A stretch of 64,000 bases of DNA, from NCBI RefSeq assembly GCF_052180255.1, contig NZ_CP197466.1, positions 248,001 to 312,000 of the forward strand, given 5' to 3'. The notes beneath the pieces are model-generated. The model was not told the origin of the DNA and searched no databases. It saw nothing but the letters and a program-made list of their open reading frames with translations. The stretch is from Paenibacillus_AM sp052180255. Its GTDB lineage: Bacteria; Bacillota; Bacilli; Paenibacillales; NBRC-103111. Shown piece by piece: positions 33,202 through 41,154 of this stretch (position 1 is its first letter; the number at the start of each line of letters is the position of its first letter). The translations under genes and the position numbers were made by a program.

Positions 33202-33645
33202 ATGGCGCAACAAATTCGATTGTCCCAGAACACAGCAATTTTATTAGAGCATGCAAGAAAGTTTATCTCAGATGAAGTGCTATTAACAAGCGTGGCGACA
33301 GGAGACGTATCTGAGCTTGCTGCGGCTGAAACTGACCATTACAGCTATGAAGATTTTGTTACCTATGCAGCAGATCATAATGAAGATTTGGATCTAGCTA
33401 TTCGTAATGGTTATCGCATGACTTTTAACACTTTCCGTGGTCTTCAGGTATGGCTAAGAGCGAAGTTTGGTATACAAGAAGGAACCGACTTCAAGGCGTC
33501 AGAAGGGCACTTATCGGGCTTCAAATTAAGTGTTGAAGATGCACAATTGCTCGAAGCTAGATTAGCGCCTAACTGGGTAATGAATCGTAATGAAATTGAA
33601 GGTACATTGGATCTAGTAGTAAGAGGCTTGAACTCTACGAATTAA
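33202..33645 (+). CDS. Uncharacterised 147-aa protein at the end of the transporter operon
   Basis: I do not recognise this protein. ATG 33202 has GGAGAGGGG upstream. It has no signal peptide, membrane segment or Cys residues. It is mildly acidic and probably mostly helical (LSQNTAILLEHARKFISDEVL; AADHNEDLDLAIRNGYRM). A striking segment is FRGLQVWLRAKFGIQEGTDF, followed by SGFKLSVEDAQLLEARL. Its position, directly after the ATPase gene and just before a strong terminator, makes it the last gene of the transporter unit. A link to peptide uptake or intracellular peptide handling is only a guess from context. Confidence 0.8.
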   Translation: MAQQIRLSQNTAILLEHARKFISDEVLLTSVATGDVSELAAAETDHYSYEDFVTYAADHNEDLDLAIRNGYRMTFNTFRGLQVWLRAKFGIQEGTDFKASEGHLSGFKLSVEDAQLLEARLAPNWVMNRNEIEGTLDLVVRGLNSTN

Positions 33646-33652
33646 TATTAGA

Positions 33653-33688
33653 AGGTGCTCTATCCCGTAACTGGTAGGGCACCTTTTT
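33653..33688 (+). terminator. Terminator closing the transporter cassette
   Basis: AGGTGCTCTA (33653-33662) pairs with TAGGGCACCT (33675-33684), one G-T, followed by a T5 run. It isolates the cassette from the S10 operon. Confidence 0.9.
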
Positions 33689-33838
33689 GCTTATTATTAT
33701 GTTTGTCTTATTTTTTCTTCTATAATACATGTTGAGAATGGTTCAGGCCGGTTCGATCATAAATGCACTTTTAAAATACGATTTAAAAAGAATTATGTAG
33801 AATGAATAATGGTAAATAGTTATATGAATTATTTTTGC

Positions 33839-33867
33839 TTGCATTAAGCGGAAATATTATATATAAT
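33839..33867 (+). promoter_or_regulatory. Main promoter of the S10-spc-alpha operon
   Basis: TTGCAT (33839-33844), 17 bases, TATAAT (33862-33867, perfect). A second TATAAT at 33721-33726 may be a weaker upstream start, but its -35 is poor. Confidence 0.85.
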
Positions 33868-33873
33868 AGACAG

Positions 33874-34000
33874 CGTTGGTCTGAGACGTTGCGATGACGT
33901 GAGAGGTTGCTGACACACCCGGCCCCTTTGCCATGGGAAAGGATGTCAGGGGATTTTCACTGAGTATGTCCGATACGAAATTGGGCGATAGAAGGAGGGA
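33874..34000 (+). promoter_or_regulatory. 5' leader of rpsJ
   Basis: The ~130-base leader is GC-richer than its surroundings and contains pairings such as CCCTTTGCCATGGGAAAGG and GTCAGGGG. Its position matches S10-operon leaders of Firmicutes, where ribosomal-protein feedback is suspected. No proven ligand can be named from sequence. Confidence 0.5.
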
Positions 34001-34007
34001 CTTATAA

Positions 34008-34316
34008 ATGGCAAAGCAAAAAATCCGTATCCGTTTGAAGGCGTATGATCACCGTGTAATCGATCAGTCCGCTGAGAAGATTGTGGAAACTGCGAAGCGT
34101 TCTGGTGCTGGTGTATCCGGTCCGATTCCACTTCCTACTGAGAAACAAATCATTACGATTCTTCGTGCGGTACACAAGTACAAGGATTCTCGCGAGCAGT
34201 TCGAAATGCGCACACACAAGCGCTTGATCGACATCGTGAACCCAACGCCGCAAACTGTTGATGCGTTGATGAGATTGGATCTGCCGTCCGGTGTGGACAT
34301 TGAAATCAAATTGTAA
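34008..34316 (+). CDS. rpsJ: Ribosomal protein S10 (uS10)
   Basis: 102 aa from ATG 34008 with AGAAGGAGGG upstream. It is part of the 30S head and, as NusE, joins NusB in rRNA antitermination. IRIRLKAYDHRVIDQSAEKIVETAKRSGA and FEMRTHKRLIDIVNPTPQTVDALMRL are family motifs. It opens the S10 operon after a strong promoter and leader. Through its NusB role it links this operon to the rRNA locus in the same window. Confidence 0.97.
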   Translation: MAKQKIRIRLKAYDHRVIDQSAEKIVETAKRSGAGVSGPIPLPTEKQIITILRAVHKYKDSREQFEMRTHKRLIDIVNPTPQTVDALMRLDLPSGVDIEIKL

Positions 34317-34356
34317 TTCTTAGCTATATAAGCAAAAAAGAAACGAGGTGTCAACG

Positions 34357-34983
34357 ATGACAAAAGGTATCTTAGGTAAAAAACTTGGAATGACTCAAGT
34401 GTTTACACCAGAAGGTCTAGTGATTCCAGTAACTGTGATCCAAGCGGGTCCTTGTGTGGTTCTTCAAAAGAAGGACATCGAGAACGACGGTTACGAATCC
34501 ATCCAGATCGGTTATGGTGAGAAGAAAGAAAAAAATGCAGTTAAACCGGAAATCGGTCATGCGAAAAAAGCCGGCGCAACTCCTAAGCGCTACGTAAAAG
34601 AAATCCGCGGCGTTCAAATGGGTGACTATGAAGTTGGCCAAGAACTGAAAGCTGATCTCTTCACAGAAGGTGAATTCGTTGACGTAACTGGAACTTCCAA
34701 AGGTAAAGGGTTCCAAGGTGTTATCAAACGCCACAATCAATCAACAGGTCCAATGGCTCACGGTTCCCGTTACCACAGAGGACCAGGTTCCATGGGTTCC
34801 ATTCAAGCTAACCGCGTACCAAAAGGTAAGAAATTGCCAGGTCACATGGGTAGCGAAACAGTAACATTGCAAAATCTTCAAGTTATTAAAGTAGACGCAG
34901 AACGTAACGTTTTGTTGGTAAAAGGATCGATTCCTGGCCCTAAAAACTGCTACGTAACTGTGAAGTCTGCAGTTAAAAAGTAA
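34357..34983 (+). CDS. rplC: Ribosomal protein L3 (uL3)
   Basis: 208 aa from ATG 34357, preceded by GAGGTG; GTG 34348 is part of that site. It is an early-assembling 50S protein reaching toward the peptidyltransferase centre. TKGILGKKLGMTQVF and the loop HGSRYHRGPGSMGSIQANRVPKGKKLPGHMG are diagnostic. Seventeen bases separate it from rplD. Confidence 0.97.
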   Translation: MTKGILGKKLGMTQVFTPEGLVIPVTVIQAGPCVVLQKKDIENDGYESIQIGYGEKKEKNAVKPEIGHAKKAGATPKRYVKEIRGVQMGDYEVGQELKADLFTEGEFVDVTGTSKGKGFQGVIKRHNQSTGPMAHGSRYHRGPGSMGSIQANRVPKGKKLPGHMGSETVTLQNLQVIKVDAERNVLLVKGSIPGPKNCYVTVKSAVKK

Positions 34984-34999
34984 GAAAGGAGGAATTACG

Positions 35000-35626
35000 A
35001 TGCCAAAAGTAGCTTTATATAATGTAACTGGAGCACAAGTTGGAGAAGTGGAATTGAACGATTCCGTATTCGGAATTGAGCCTCATATCCACGTTCTACA
35101 TGAAGCTGTTCTTATGCAGCAAGCATCTTTGCGCTCAGGAACACACAAAACTAAAGGCCGTTCTGAAGTACGCGGTGGCGGACGCAAGCCGTGGAAACAA
35201 AAAGGAACTGGTCGTGCACGTCAAGGTAGCATTCGCGCACCTCAATGGAAAGGTGGCGGTACGGTTTTCGGACCAACACCACGCAGCTACGCTTACAAAT
35301 TGCCTAAGAAAGTTCGTCGTCTAGCAATCCGTTCTGCATTGTCTTCCAAAGTGATCGATAACGAATTGATCGTACTTGATTCATTGCAATTGAACGCACC
35401 TAAGACGAAAGAATTCGCAGCAATCTTAAACAATCTTAAAGTAGAACGCAAAGCACTAGTTGTTGCAGCGAGCTTCGATGAGAATGTGGCATTATCCACT
35501 CGTAACATCCCTGGAGTGAAATTTGTAGTTGCTGATGGAATTAACGTTCTTGATGTAATGACATATGACAAATTGATCATCACTAAGGATGCGGTACAGA
35601 AGGTAGAGGAGGTGCTTGCTCAATGA
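35000..35626 (+). CDS. rplD: Ribosomal protein L4 (uL4)
   Basis: 208 aa from ATG 35000 with AAAGGAGG upstream. The internal loop (GTHKTKGRSEVRGGGRKPWKQKGTGRARQG) lines the peptide exit tunnel, a site of macrolide-resistance changes; it appears intact. In enterobacteria L4 represses the S10 operon; no matching site was identified here. It overlaps rplW by four bases. Confidence 0.97.
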   Translation: MPKVALYNVTGAQVGEVELNDSVFGIEPHIHVLHEAVLMQQASLRSGTHKTKGRSEVRGGGRKPWKQKGTGRARQGSIRAPQWKGGGTVFGPTPRSYAYKLPKKVRRLAIRSALSSKVIDNELIVLDSLQLNAPKTKEFAAILNNLKVERKALVVAASFDENVALSTRNIPGVKFVVADGINVLDVMTYDKLIITKDAVQKVEEVLAQ

Positions 35627-35910
35627 AAAATCCACGCGATATCATTAAGCGCCCCATCATTACCGAACGCACAAGTGAAATGATGGCGGATAAAAAGTAC
35701 ACTTTTGAAGTAGAAATGAAATCCAATAAAACTGAGATCAAACAAGCAATTGAAGCGATCTTCGGTGTTAAGGTAGCTAGTGTAAATACGCTTAGAATGC
35801 CTGCTAAACCTAAACGTTATGGCAAACATTCTGGTTACACTTCCGAGTGGAAAAAAGCGTTCGTTAAGCTTACTGCTGAAAGCAAAGACTTGGAAATTTT
35901 CCAAGGTTAA
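35623..35910 (+). CDS. rplW: Ribosomal protein L23 (uL23)
   Basis: 95 aa beginning within the rplD stop (ATGA), with GGAGGTG upstream. It sits at the exit of the peptide tunnel and docks trigger factor and the signal recognition particle. DIIKRPIITERTSEMM and VKVASVNTLRMPAKPKRYG are family segments. Length and order are normal for Bacillales. Confidence 0.97.
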   Translation: MKNPRDIIKRPIITERTSEMMADKKYTFEVEMKSNKTEIKQAIEAIFGVKVASVNTLRMPAKPKRYGKHSGYTSEWKKAFVKLTAESKDLEIFQG

Positions 35911-35942
35911 GATTAATTTTTTGAAGTAAGGAGGGAATCAAG

Positions 35943-36773
35943 GTGCCAATTAAAAAGTATAAACCAACTTCACCGGCACGACGTGGTATGTCCGTCTCCA
36001 CTTTTGAGGAGATCACAACGTCAACACCGGAAAAGTCATTGTTAGCTCCACTAAGCAAAACTGCTGGACGTAACAACCAAGGTAAAATTACGACTCGTCA
36101 CCATGGTGGTGGACACAAGCGTAAATACCGTATTATCGATTTCAAACGTAACAAGGATGGAATACCAGGTCGCGTTGCTACAATCGAATACGATCCAAAC
36201 CGTACAGCGAACATTGCATTGATTCACTATGCGGATGGTGAGAAAAGATATATTCTTGCTCCTAAAGGTTTGAAAGTTGGCGATGTGATTCAATCAGGTA
36301 TCGGTTCCGATATCAAAATTGGTAACGCACTTGCGCTAGAAAACATTCCTGTAGGTACAGTTATCCACAATATCGAGTTGAAACCAGGTGCTGGCGGTCA
36401 AATGGTTCGTGCAGCAGGTACTGAAGCTCAATTGTTGGGTAAAGAAGAAAAATACGTAACGATTCGTCTTTCCTCTGGTGAAGTTCGTAAAGTCTTAAAA
36501 GTTTGCCGCGCTACTATCGGTTCCGTAGGTAACGAAGACCACGAATTGATCAAGATCGGTAAAGCTGGACGTAACCGCTGGTTAGGCAAGCGCCCTGAAG
36601 TTCGTGGGGTAGTAATGAACCCTAACGATCACCCACACGGTGGTGGTGAAGGCCGCGCTCCAATCGGACGTAAATCTCCAATGTCTCCATGGGGTAAACC
36701 AACTCTTGGATTCAAAACTCGTAAAAAAGGCAAAGCTTCTGACAAGTACATCGTTCGTCGTCGTACGAAGTAA
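35943..36773 (+). CDS. rplB: Ribosomal protein L2 (uL2)
   Basis: 276 aa from GTG 35943 with AAGGAGGGAAT upstream. It is among the most conserved 50S proteins, needed for subunit joining and peptide transfer. KTAGRNNQGKITTRHHGGGHKRKYR and the C-terminal GVVMNPNDHPHGGGEGR, with the key His, are intact. The spacer to rpsS is 48 bases. Confidence 0.97.
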   Translation: MPIKKYKPTSPARRGMSVSTFEEITTSTPEKSLLAPLSKTAGRNNQGKITTRHHGGGHKRKYRIIDFKRNKDGIPGRVATIEYDPNRTANIALIHYADGEKRYILAPKGLKVGDVIQSGIGSDIKIGNALALENIPVGTVIHNIELKPGAGGQMVRAAGTEAQLLGKEEKYVTIRLSSGEVRKVLKVCRATIGSVGNEDHELIKIGKAGRNRWLGKRPEVRGVVMNPNDHPHGGGEGRAPIGRKSPMSPWGKPTLGFKTRKKGKASDKYIVRRRTK

Positions 36774-36821
36774 GTTTTGCAGTGATAGAAATATCCAGAT
36801 GCAGAGAAGGGAGGAGTATCA

Positions 36822-37100
36822 ATGGGACGCAGCTTAAAAAAAGGACCTTTTATTGACTCTTACATGCTGAAGAAAGTTGAAGAAATGGATGCAACTGGCA
36901 AGAAGACTGTCATTAAAACTTGGTCTCGCCGTTCTACTATTTTCCCACAATTCGTTGGACATACTTTCGGCGTATACGATGGAAGAAAACACGTGCCTGT
37001 GTATGTAACTGAGGACATGGTAGGTCACAAGCTAGGTGAATTCTCACCAACTCGTACTTACAAAGGTCACGATGACGATAAGAAAACAGGTAAGCGCTAA
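36822..37100 (+). CDS. rpsS: Ribosomal protein S19 (uS19)
   Basis: 92 aa from ATG 36822 with AGGGAGGAG upstream. It forms part of the 30S head with S13, contacting A-site tRNA and the intersubunit bridge. MGRSLKKGPFIDSYMLKKV, WSRRSTIFPQFVGHTFGVYDGRKHVPVYV and KLGEFSPTRTYKGH are family motifs. Order rplB-rpsS-rplV is standard. Confidence 0.97.
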   Translation: MGRSLKKGPFIDSYMLKKVEEMDATGKKTVIKTWSRRSTIFPQFVGHTFGVYDGRKHVPVYVTEDMVGHKLGEFSPTRTYKGHDDDKKTGKR

Positions 37101-37131
37101 TTGATTTTTTGTTAAGAGAGGAGGTACTACC

Positions 37132-37464
37132 ATGCAAGCAAAAGCTGCTGCGAATTTCGTTCGGATTGCTCCTCGTAAAGCTCAACTCGTTGTTGACTTG
37201 ATCAGAGGGAAGGCTGTAGGTGACGCGATTGCAATTCTTCGTCACACACCTAAGTCTGCTTCTCCGATTGTAGAGAAAGTCGTGAATTCTGCTATCGCAA
37301 ATGCAGAGCATAACTTCTCCATGGATCCTAACAACTTAGTGATCAGTGAGATTTACGTAAATCAAGGACCGACTCTGAAACGCTTCCGCGCTCGTGCGAT
37401 GGGACGTGCAAGTCGCATTAATAAGCGCACAAGCCACATTACTGTTGTGGTATCTGAAAAATAA
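37132..37464 (+). CDS. rplV: Ribosomal protein L22 (uL22)
   Basis: 110 aa from ATG 37132 with GAGAGGAGG upstream. Its long beta-hairpin (near PTLKRFRARAMGRASRINKRTSHITV) narrows the peptide tunnel and is a known macrolide-resistance site; no deletion is apparent. RIAPRKAQLVVDLIRGKAV is the N-terminal rRNA-binding part. Fourteen bases precede rpsC. Confidence 0.97.
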   Translation: MQAKAAANFVRIAPRKAQLVVDLIRGKAVGDAIAILRHTPKSASPIVEKVVNSAIANAEHNFSMDPNNLVISEIYVNQGPTLKRFRARAMGRASRINKRTSHITVVVSEK

Positions 37465-37477
37465 GGAGGGATAACGT

Positions 37478-38140
37478 GTGGGTCAAAAAGTAAACCCAGT
37501 AGGACTTAGAATAGGTATTATTCGTGATTGGGAATCCAAATGGTTCGCTGAGAAGGATTTCGGTAAACTTCTTATTGAAGACGTGAAAATTCGCGAATAC
37601 TTGAAGAACAAACTGAAAGACTCTGCAGTTTCCCATTTTGATATTGAACGTGCGGCTAACCGCGTAAACGTGACAATTCATACTGCCAAGCCAGGTATGG
37701 TAATTGGTAAGGGTGGAGCAGAAGTTGAAGTGATCCGTACTCATCTTGCAGCATTGACTGGCAAGAAAGTCCACATCAACATTGCAGAAATTAAACATGC
37801 TGATCTTGATGCTATCCTAGTTGCTGAGAGTATTGCTCAACAATTGGAGCGTCGTGTATCTTTCCGTCGTGCAATGAAACAAGCGATGCAAAGAACAATG
37901 AGATCAGGTGCAAAAGGTATTAAAGTTGCGACTAGCGGCCGTCTTGGCGGAGCTGAAATCGCTCGTAGTGAAGGATATAGCGAAGGAACGGTTCCACTTC
38001 ATACACTTCGTGCGGATATCGATTATGGTACTGCTGAAGCACACACGACTTATGGTCTAATTGGTGTGAAAGTATGGATCTATCGTGGAGAGGTTCTTCC
38101 GACTGCTAAGAAGAGAGTTCAATCGGAAGGAGGCAACTAA
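37478..38140 (+). CDS. rpsC: Ribosomal protein S3 (uS3)
   Basis: 220 aa from GTG 37478 with AAGGAGGG upstream. It lies at the mRNA entry tunnel and helps unwind mRNA. MGQKVNPVGLRIGIIRDW starts the family. The KH domain is at VNVTIHTAKPGMVIGKGGAEVEVIR, and the C-terminal domain includes GAEIARSEGYSEGTVPLHTLRADIDYG. It ends two bases before rplP. Confidence 0.97.
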   Translation: MGQKVNPVGLRIGIIRDWESKWFAEKDFGKLLIEDVKIREYLKNKLKDSAVSHFDIERAANRVNVTIHTAKPGMVIGKGGAEVEVIRTHLAALTGKKVHINIAEIKHADLDAILVAESIAQQLERRVSFRRAMKQAMQRTMRSGAKGIKVATSGRLGGAEIARSEGYSEGTVPLHTLRADIDYGTAEAHTTYGLIGVKVWIYRGEVLPTAKKRVQSEGGN

Positions 38141-38142
38141 TC

Positions 38143-38577
38143 ATGTTAGTACCTAAACGTGTAAAACACCGTAAAGAACACCGCGGTAGCATGAAAGGTC
38201 GCGCTAAAGGCGGCACGGAAGTGTCCTTTGGCGAATACGGCTTGCAGGCGCTTGAGCCGGCTTGGGTAACCAACCGTCAAATCGAAGCAGCTCGTATTGC
38301 GATGACACGTTACATCAAACGTGGCGGTAAAGTATGGATCAAAATTTTCCCTTCTAAACCAGTTACTCAAAAACCTCTAGAAGTTCGTATGGGTAGCGGT
38401 AAAGGTAACGTTGAGAAGTGGGTTTGCGTGGTTAAGCCAGGTAAAGTAATGTTTGAACTTGCTGGCGTTAGCGAAGAAATTGCTCGCGAAGCGATGCGTT
38501 TGGCAATGCATAAGTTGCCAATCAAATGTAAGTTCGTGAAGAGAGAAGAAGTGGGTGGTGAAGTAAATGAAGGCTAG
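38143..38577 (+). CDS. rplP: Ribosomal protein L16 (uL16)
   Basis: 144 aa from ATG 38143, with GGAAGGAGG upstream. It organises the A-site side of the 50S. MLVPKRVKHRKEHRG, GGTEVSFGEYGLQALEPAWVTNRQIEAARIA and RMGSGKGNVEKWVCVVKPGKVMFE are diagnostic, including the Arg region hydroxylated in other bacteria. Its last 11 bases overlap rpmC. Confidence 0.97.
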   Translation: MLVPKRVKHRKEHRGSMKGRAKGGTEVSFGEYGLQALEPAWVTNRQIEAARIAMTRYIKRGGKVWIKIFPSKPVTQKPLEVRMGSGKGNVEKWVCVVKPGKVMFELAGVSEEIAREAMRLAMHKLPIKCKFVKREEVGGEVNEG

Positions 38578-38764
38578 TGAGTTCCGCAACCTTACCACTG
38601 CAGAGATTGAACAAAAAATCACCGGATTTAAAGAAGAGCTCTTTAACCTCCGTTTTCAACTAGCTACCGGTCAACTGGAGAACCCAGTACAAATTCGTGA
38701 ATTGCGTAAAGAGATCGCACGTGCGAAGACCATTTTGCGTGAGAGAGAATTGGGTATTGGTTAA
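38567..38764 (+). CDS. rpmC: Ribosomal protein L29 (uL29)
   Basis: 65 aa, two long helices. ATG 38567 lies within rplP, an 11-base overlap, with the ribosome site GGTGGTGAAG inside rplP. KASEFRNLTTAEIEQKITGFKEELFNLRFQLATGQLENPVQIRE is the full family pattern. It sits near the tunnel exit beside L23. Confidence 0.96.
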   Translation: MKASEFRNLTTAEIEQKITGFKEELFNLRFQLATGQLENPVQIRELRKEIARAKTILRERELGIG

Positions 38765-38793
38765 GAAATCTTAAGAAGAGGAGGTTTCTCAAA

Positions 38794-39060
38794 ATGACTG
38801 AAAAGCGTAATGAACGTAAAGTTCAGCTTGGCAAAGTTGTCAGCGACAAAATGGAAAAAACCATCGTTGTAGCTGTTGAAACTTACAAGAAGCATGATCT
38901 CTATCACAAGAGAATCAAATATACTAAGAAATTCAAAGCGCATGATGAAAACAACGAAGCTAAAATTGGCGATGTTGTAAAAATCATGGAAACTCGTCCA
39001 CTTTCTAAGGATAAAACTTGGAGACTGGTTGAGATTGTTGAAAAAGCGGTTATTATATAA
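38794..39060 (+). CDS. rpsQ: Ribosomal protein S17 (uS17)
   Basis: 88 aa from ATG 38794 with AGAGGAGG upstream. It is a primary 16S-binding protein with an OB fold. RKVQLGKVVSDKMEKTIVVAVE and IGDVVKIMETRPLSKDKTWRLVEIVEKA are the conserved strands. It follows rpmC as in all Firmicutes. Confidence 0.97.
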   Translation: MTEKRNERKVQLGKVVSDKMEKTIVVAVETYKKHDLYHKRIKYTKKFKAHDENNEAKIGDVVKIMETRPLSKDKTWRLVEIVEKAVII

Positions 39061-39095
39061 AGTAGAAGACCTGAAACCCGAGAGGAGGGAATACA

Positions 39096-39464
39096 ATGAT
39101 CCAACCTTTTACTCGTTTAAGCGTTGCTGACAACTCCGGTGCTAAGAAATTGATGTGCATCCGTGTGTTGGGTGGTACAGGACGTCGTGCTGGTTACATC
39201 GGCGATTTGATCGTTTGCTCCGTGAAAGAAGCAACACCAGGGGGCGTTGTCAAAAAGGGTGATGTAGTTAAAGCAGTTATCGTGCGTACGAAGAATTCGA
39301 CACGCCGTAAAGACGGTTCCTATATTACATTTGACGAAAACGCAGCAGTAATCGTAAAAGAAGATAAGAGCCCACGTGGTACTCGTATTTTCGGACCTGT
39401 TGCTCGCGAACTTCGCGACAGAGAGTTCATGAAAATCGTGTCCCTTGCTCCAGAGGTAATCTAA
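39096..39464 (+). CDS. rplN: Ribosomal protein L14 (uL14)
   Basis: 122 aa from ATG 39096 with GAGAGGAGGG upstream. It forms an intersubunit bridge and is the docking site of the silencing factor RsfS. MIQPFTRLSVADNSGAKKLMCIRVLGG and RGTRIFGPVARELRDREFMKIVSLAPEVI are the termini of the family. A short perfect hairpin follows it. Confidence 0.97.
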   Translation: MIQPFTRLSVADNSGAKKLMCIRVLGGTGRRAGYIGDLIVCSVKEATPGGVVKKGDVVKAVIVRTKNSTRRKDGSYITFDENAAVIVKEDKSPRGTRIFGPVARELRDREFMKIVSLAPEVI

Positions 39465-39484
39465 TACGGTATATTGATACCGTA
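39465..39484 (+). other. Hairpin between rplN and rplX
   Basis: TACGGTAT (39465-39472) pairs perfectly with ATACCGTA (39477-39484) around a four-base loop, directly after the rplN stop. There is no T-run. Function unknown. Confidence 0.5.
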
Positions 39485-39532
39485 GAGTGAATCCTTACGC
39501 AGTAAGTTTTCCTTTAGGAGGTGTAATCCACA

Positions 39533-39889
39533 GTGCCAAAAACTAAAAAGAGACTTGAGTCTCATAATAATAAGCTTCATGTGAAAAAAGACGATATGGT
39601 ATTCGTAATCACAGGTAAGGATAAAGGTAAAAAAGGCCGCATCCTTGCTGCTTACCCTCGTCAAAACCGCGTGTTGGTTGAAGGTGTAAATATGGTTAAG
39701 AAACATACAAAACCTTCCCAACTGAACCCGCAAGGCGGAATCATCTCTAAAGAAGCAGCAATTCACGTTTCCAACGTAATGCTTGTTGATCCGAAGAGTG
39801 GTAAGCCTACACGCGTAGGTTATAAAACGCTTGATAACGGAGATAAAGTTCGCGTAGCGAAAAAATCCGGTGAAGTAATCGATAAATAA
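39533..39889 (+). CDS. rplX: Ribosomal protein L24 (uL24)
   Basis: 118 aa from GTG 39533, with AGGAGGTG eleven bases upstream. It starts 50S assembly by binding domain I of 23S rRNA near the tunnel exit. KKDDMVFVITGKDKGKKGRILAAYPRQNRVLVEGVN is the KOW core, and GGIISKEAAIHVSNVMLVDP follows. The length is slightly more than the 103-105 aa seen in some Bacillus, with extra N-terminal basic residues. Confidence 0.97.
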   Translation: MPKTKKRLESHNNKLHVKKDDMVFVITGKDKGKKGRILAAYPRQNRVLVEGVNMVKKHTKPSQLNPQGGIISKEAAIHVSNVMLVDPKSGKPTRVGYKTLDNGDKVRVAKKSGEVIDK

Positions 39890-39916
39890 GAGCCAAGGAA
39901 AGGAGGACCTTAACTC

Positions 39917-40459
39917 ATGGCAGTAAGAATGAAAGAGCGTTACCTTAATGAAATTACTCCTGCGTTAATGCAGAAGTTCAACTATACGACTGTAATGCAA
40001 GTTCCAAAGATCGAAAAAGTAGTTATCAACATGGGTGTTGGTGAAGCTGTTTCCAACTCTAAAGTGTTAGATAGCGCTGTAGCTGATTTGGAAAAGATCA
40101 CTGGTCAAAAACCAGTAATCACAAGAGCGAAAAAGTCTATTGCAGGTTTCAAACTTCGTGAGAATATGCCAATCGGGGCAAAAGTAACACTACGCGGTGA
40201 GCGTATGTACTTCTTCCTTGATAAATTGTTTAACGTTTCACTTCCACGTGTACGTGACTTCCGCGGTGTATCATCAAAAGCATTTGATGGTCGCGGTAAC
40301 TACACACTTGGTTTGAAAGAACAATTAATCTTCCCTGAGATCGAGTACGATCAAGTGGATAAAACACGCGGTATGGATATTGTTATCGTAACAACTGCAA
40401 AGACCGATGAAGAGTCCCGCGAATTGCTTACGCAATTGGGAATGCCTTTTGTAAAATAA
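39917..40459 (+). CDS. rplE: Ribosomal protein L5 (uL5)
   Basis: 180 aa from ATG 39917 with AAAGGAGG upstream. It binds 5S rRNA and contacts P-site tRNA and S13. QVPKIEKVVINMGVGEAVSNSK, AKKSIAGFKLRENMPIGAKVTLRGERMYFFLDKL and RGMDIVIVTTAKTDEESRELLTQLGMPF are typical. Its 5S partner is encoded twice in this window. Confidence 0.97.
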   Translation: MAVRMKERYLNEITPALMQKFNYTTVMQVPKIEKVVINMGVGEAVSNSKVLDSAVADLEKITGQKPVITRAKKSIAGFKLRENMPIGAKVTLRGERMYFFLDKLFNVSLPRVRDFRGVSSKAFDGRGNYTLGLKEQLIFPEIEYDQVDKTRGMDIVIVTTAKTDEESRELLTQLGMPFVK

Positions 40460-40507
40460 AGGAACCGAGTTTTCATGAGTGAAAACTTTCAGGAGGTGTA
40501 ATCTGAA

Positions 40508-40693
40508 GTGGCAAAAACTTCGATGATAGTAAAGCAACAACGTCCACCGAAGTTCAAAGTGCAGGCCTATACACGCTGCGAGCGTTGTGGTCGTCCGCAT
40601 TCCGTACTTCGCAAGTTTAAAATTTGCAGAATTTGTTTCCGCGAACTAGCATACAAAGGTCAGATTCCAGGTGTTAAAAAAGCAAGCTGGTAA
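40508..40693 (+). CDS. rpsN: Ribosomal protein S14, zinc-binding short form (uS14, type Z)
   Basis: 61 aa from GTG 40508 with AGGAGGTG upstream. The four zinc ligands are C24, C27, C40 and C43 (CERC...CRIC). This short C+ form is standard in the spc operon of Gram-positive bacteria; the longer zinc-free paralogue is not in this window. It works in the 30S head near S19 and S3. Confidence 0.96.
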   Translation: MAKTSMIVKQQRPPKFKVQAYTRCERCGRPHSVLRKFKICRICFRELAYKGQIPGVKKASW

Positions 40694-40725
40694 TCAATCG
40701 ATTTTCGGGAAGGAGGTTTACACAA

Positions 40726-41124
40726 ATGGTTATGTCAGATCCAATTGCAGATATGCTAACTCGTATTCGCAATGCTAATATCGTCCGTCATGAGACAGTA
40801 GAAATCCCATCTTCCAAGTCGAAGAGAGAAATCGCTGAAATCCTTAAAAAAGAAGGATTCATTCGTGATGCTGAATATGTAGAGGACAACAAGCAAGGGA
40901 TTATCCGTTTATTCTTGAAATACGGCTCAAACAACGAGCGTGTAATTTCCGGTCTAAAAAGAATTTCCAAGCCAGGTCTTCGCGTGTATACGAAAAGCCA
41001 AGAGATTCCTCGCGTACTTGGAGGACTTGGAATTGCCATTATCTCCACTTCTAAAGGGGTAATGACAGACAAAGAAGCTCGTCAATCCAAAGCTGGTGGC
41101 GAGGTAATTTGCTACGTTTGGTAA
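40726..41124 (+). CDS. rpsH: Ribosomal protein S8 (uS8)
   Basis: 132 aa from ATG 40726, nine bases after AAGGAGG; the N-terminus MVMSDPIADMLTRIRNAN matches Bacillus. It binds the central domain of 16S rRNA. The C-terminal GLGIAIISTSKGVMTDKEARQSKAGGEVICYVW is diagnostic. In E. coli S8 represses the spc operon; no obvious copy of its binding site was found upstream here. Confidence 0.97.
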   Translation: MVMSDPIADMLTRIRNANIVRHETVEIPSSKSKREIAEILKKEGFIRDAEYVEDNKQGIIRLFLKYGSNNERVISGLKRISKPGLRVYTKSQEIPRVLGGLGIAIISTSKGVMTDKEARQSKAGGEVICYVW

Positions 41125-41154
41125 TTAAACGCAATTGAATGGAGGTGCAAAGAC

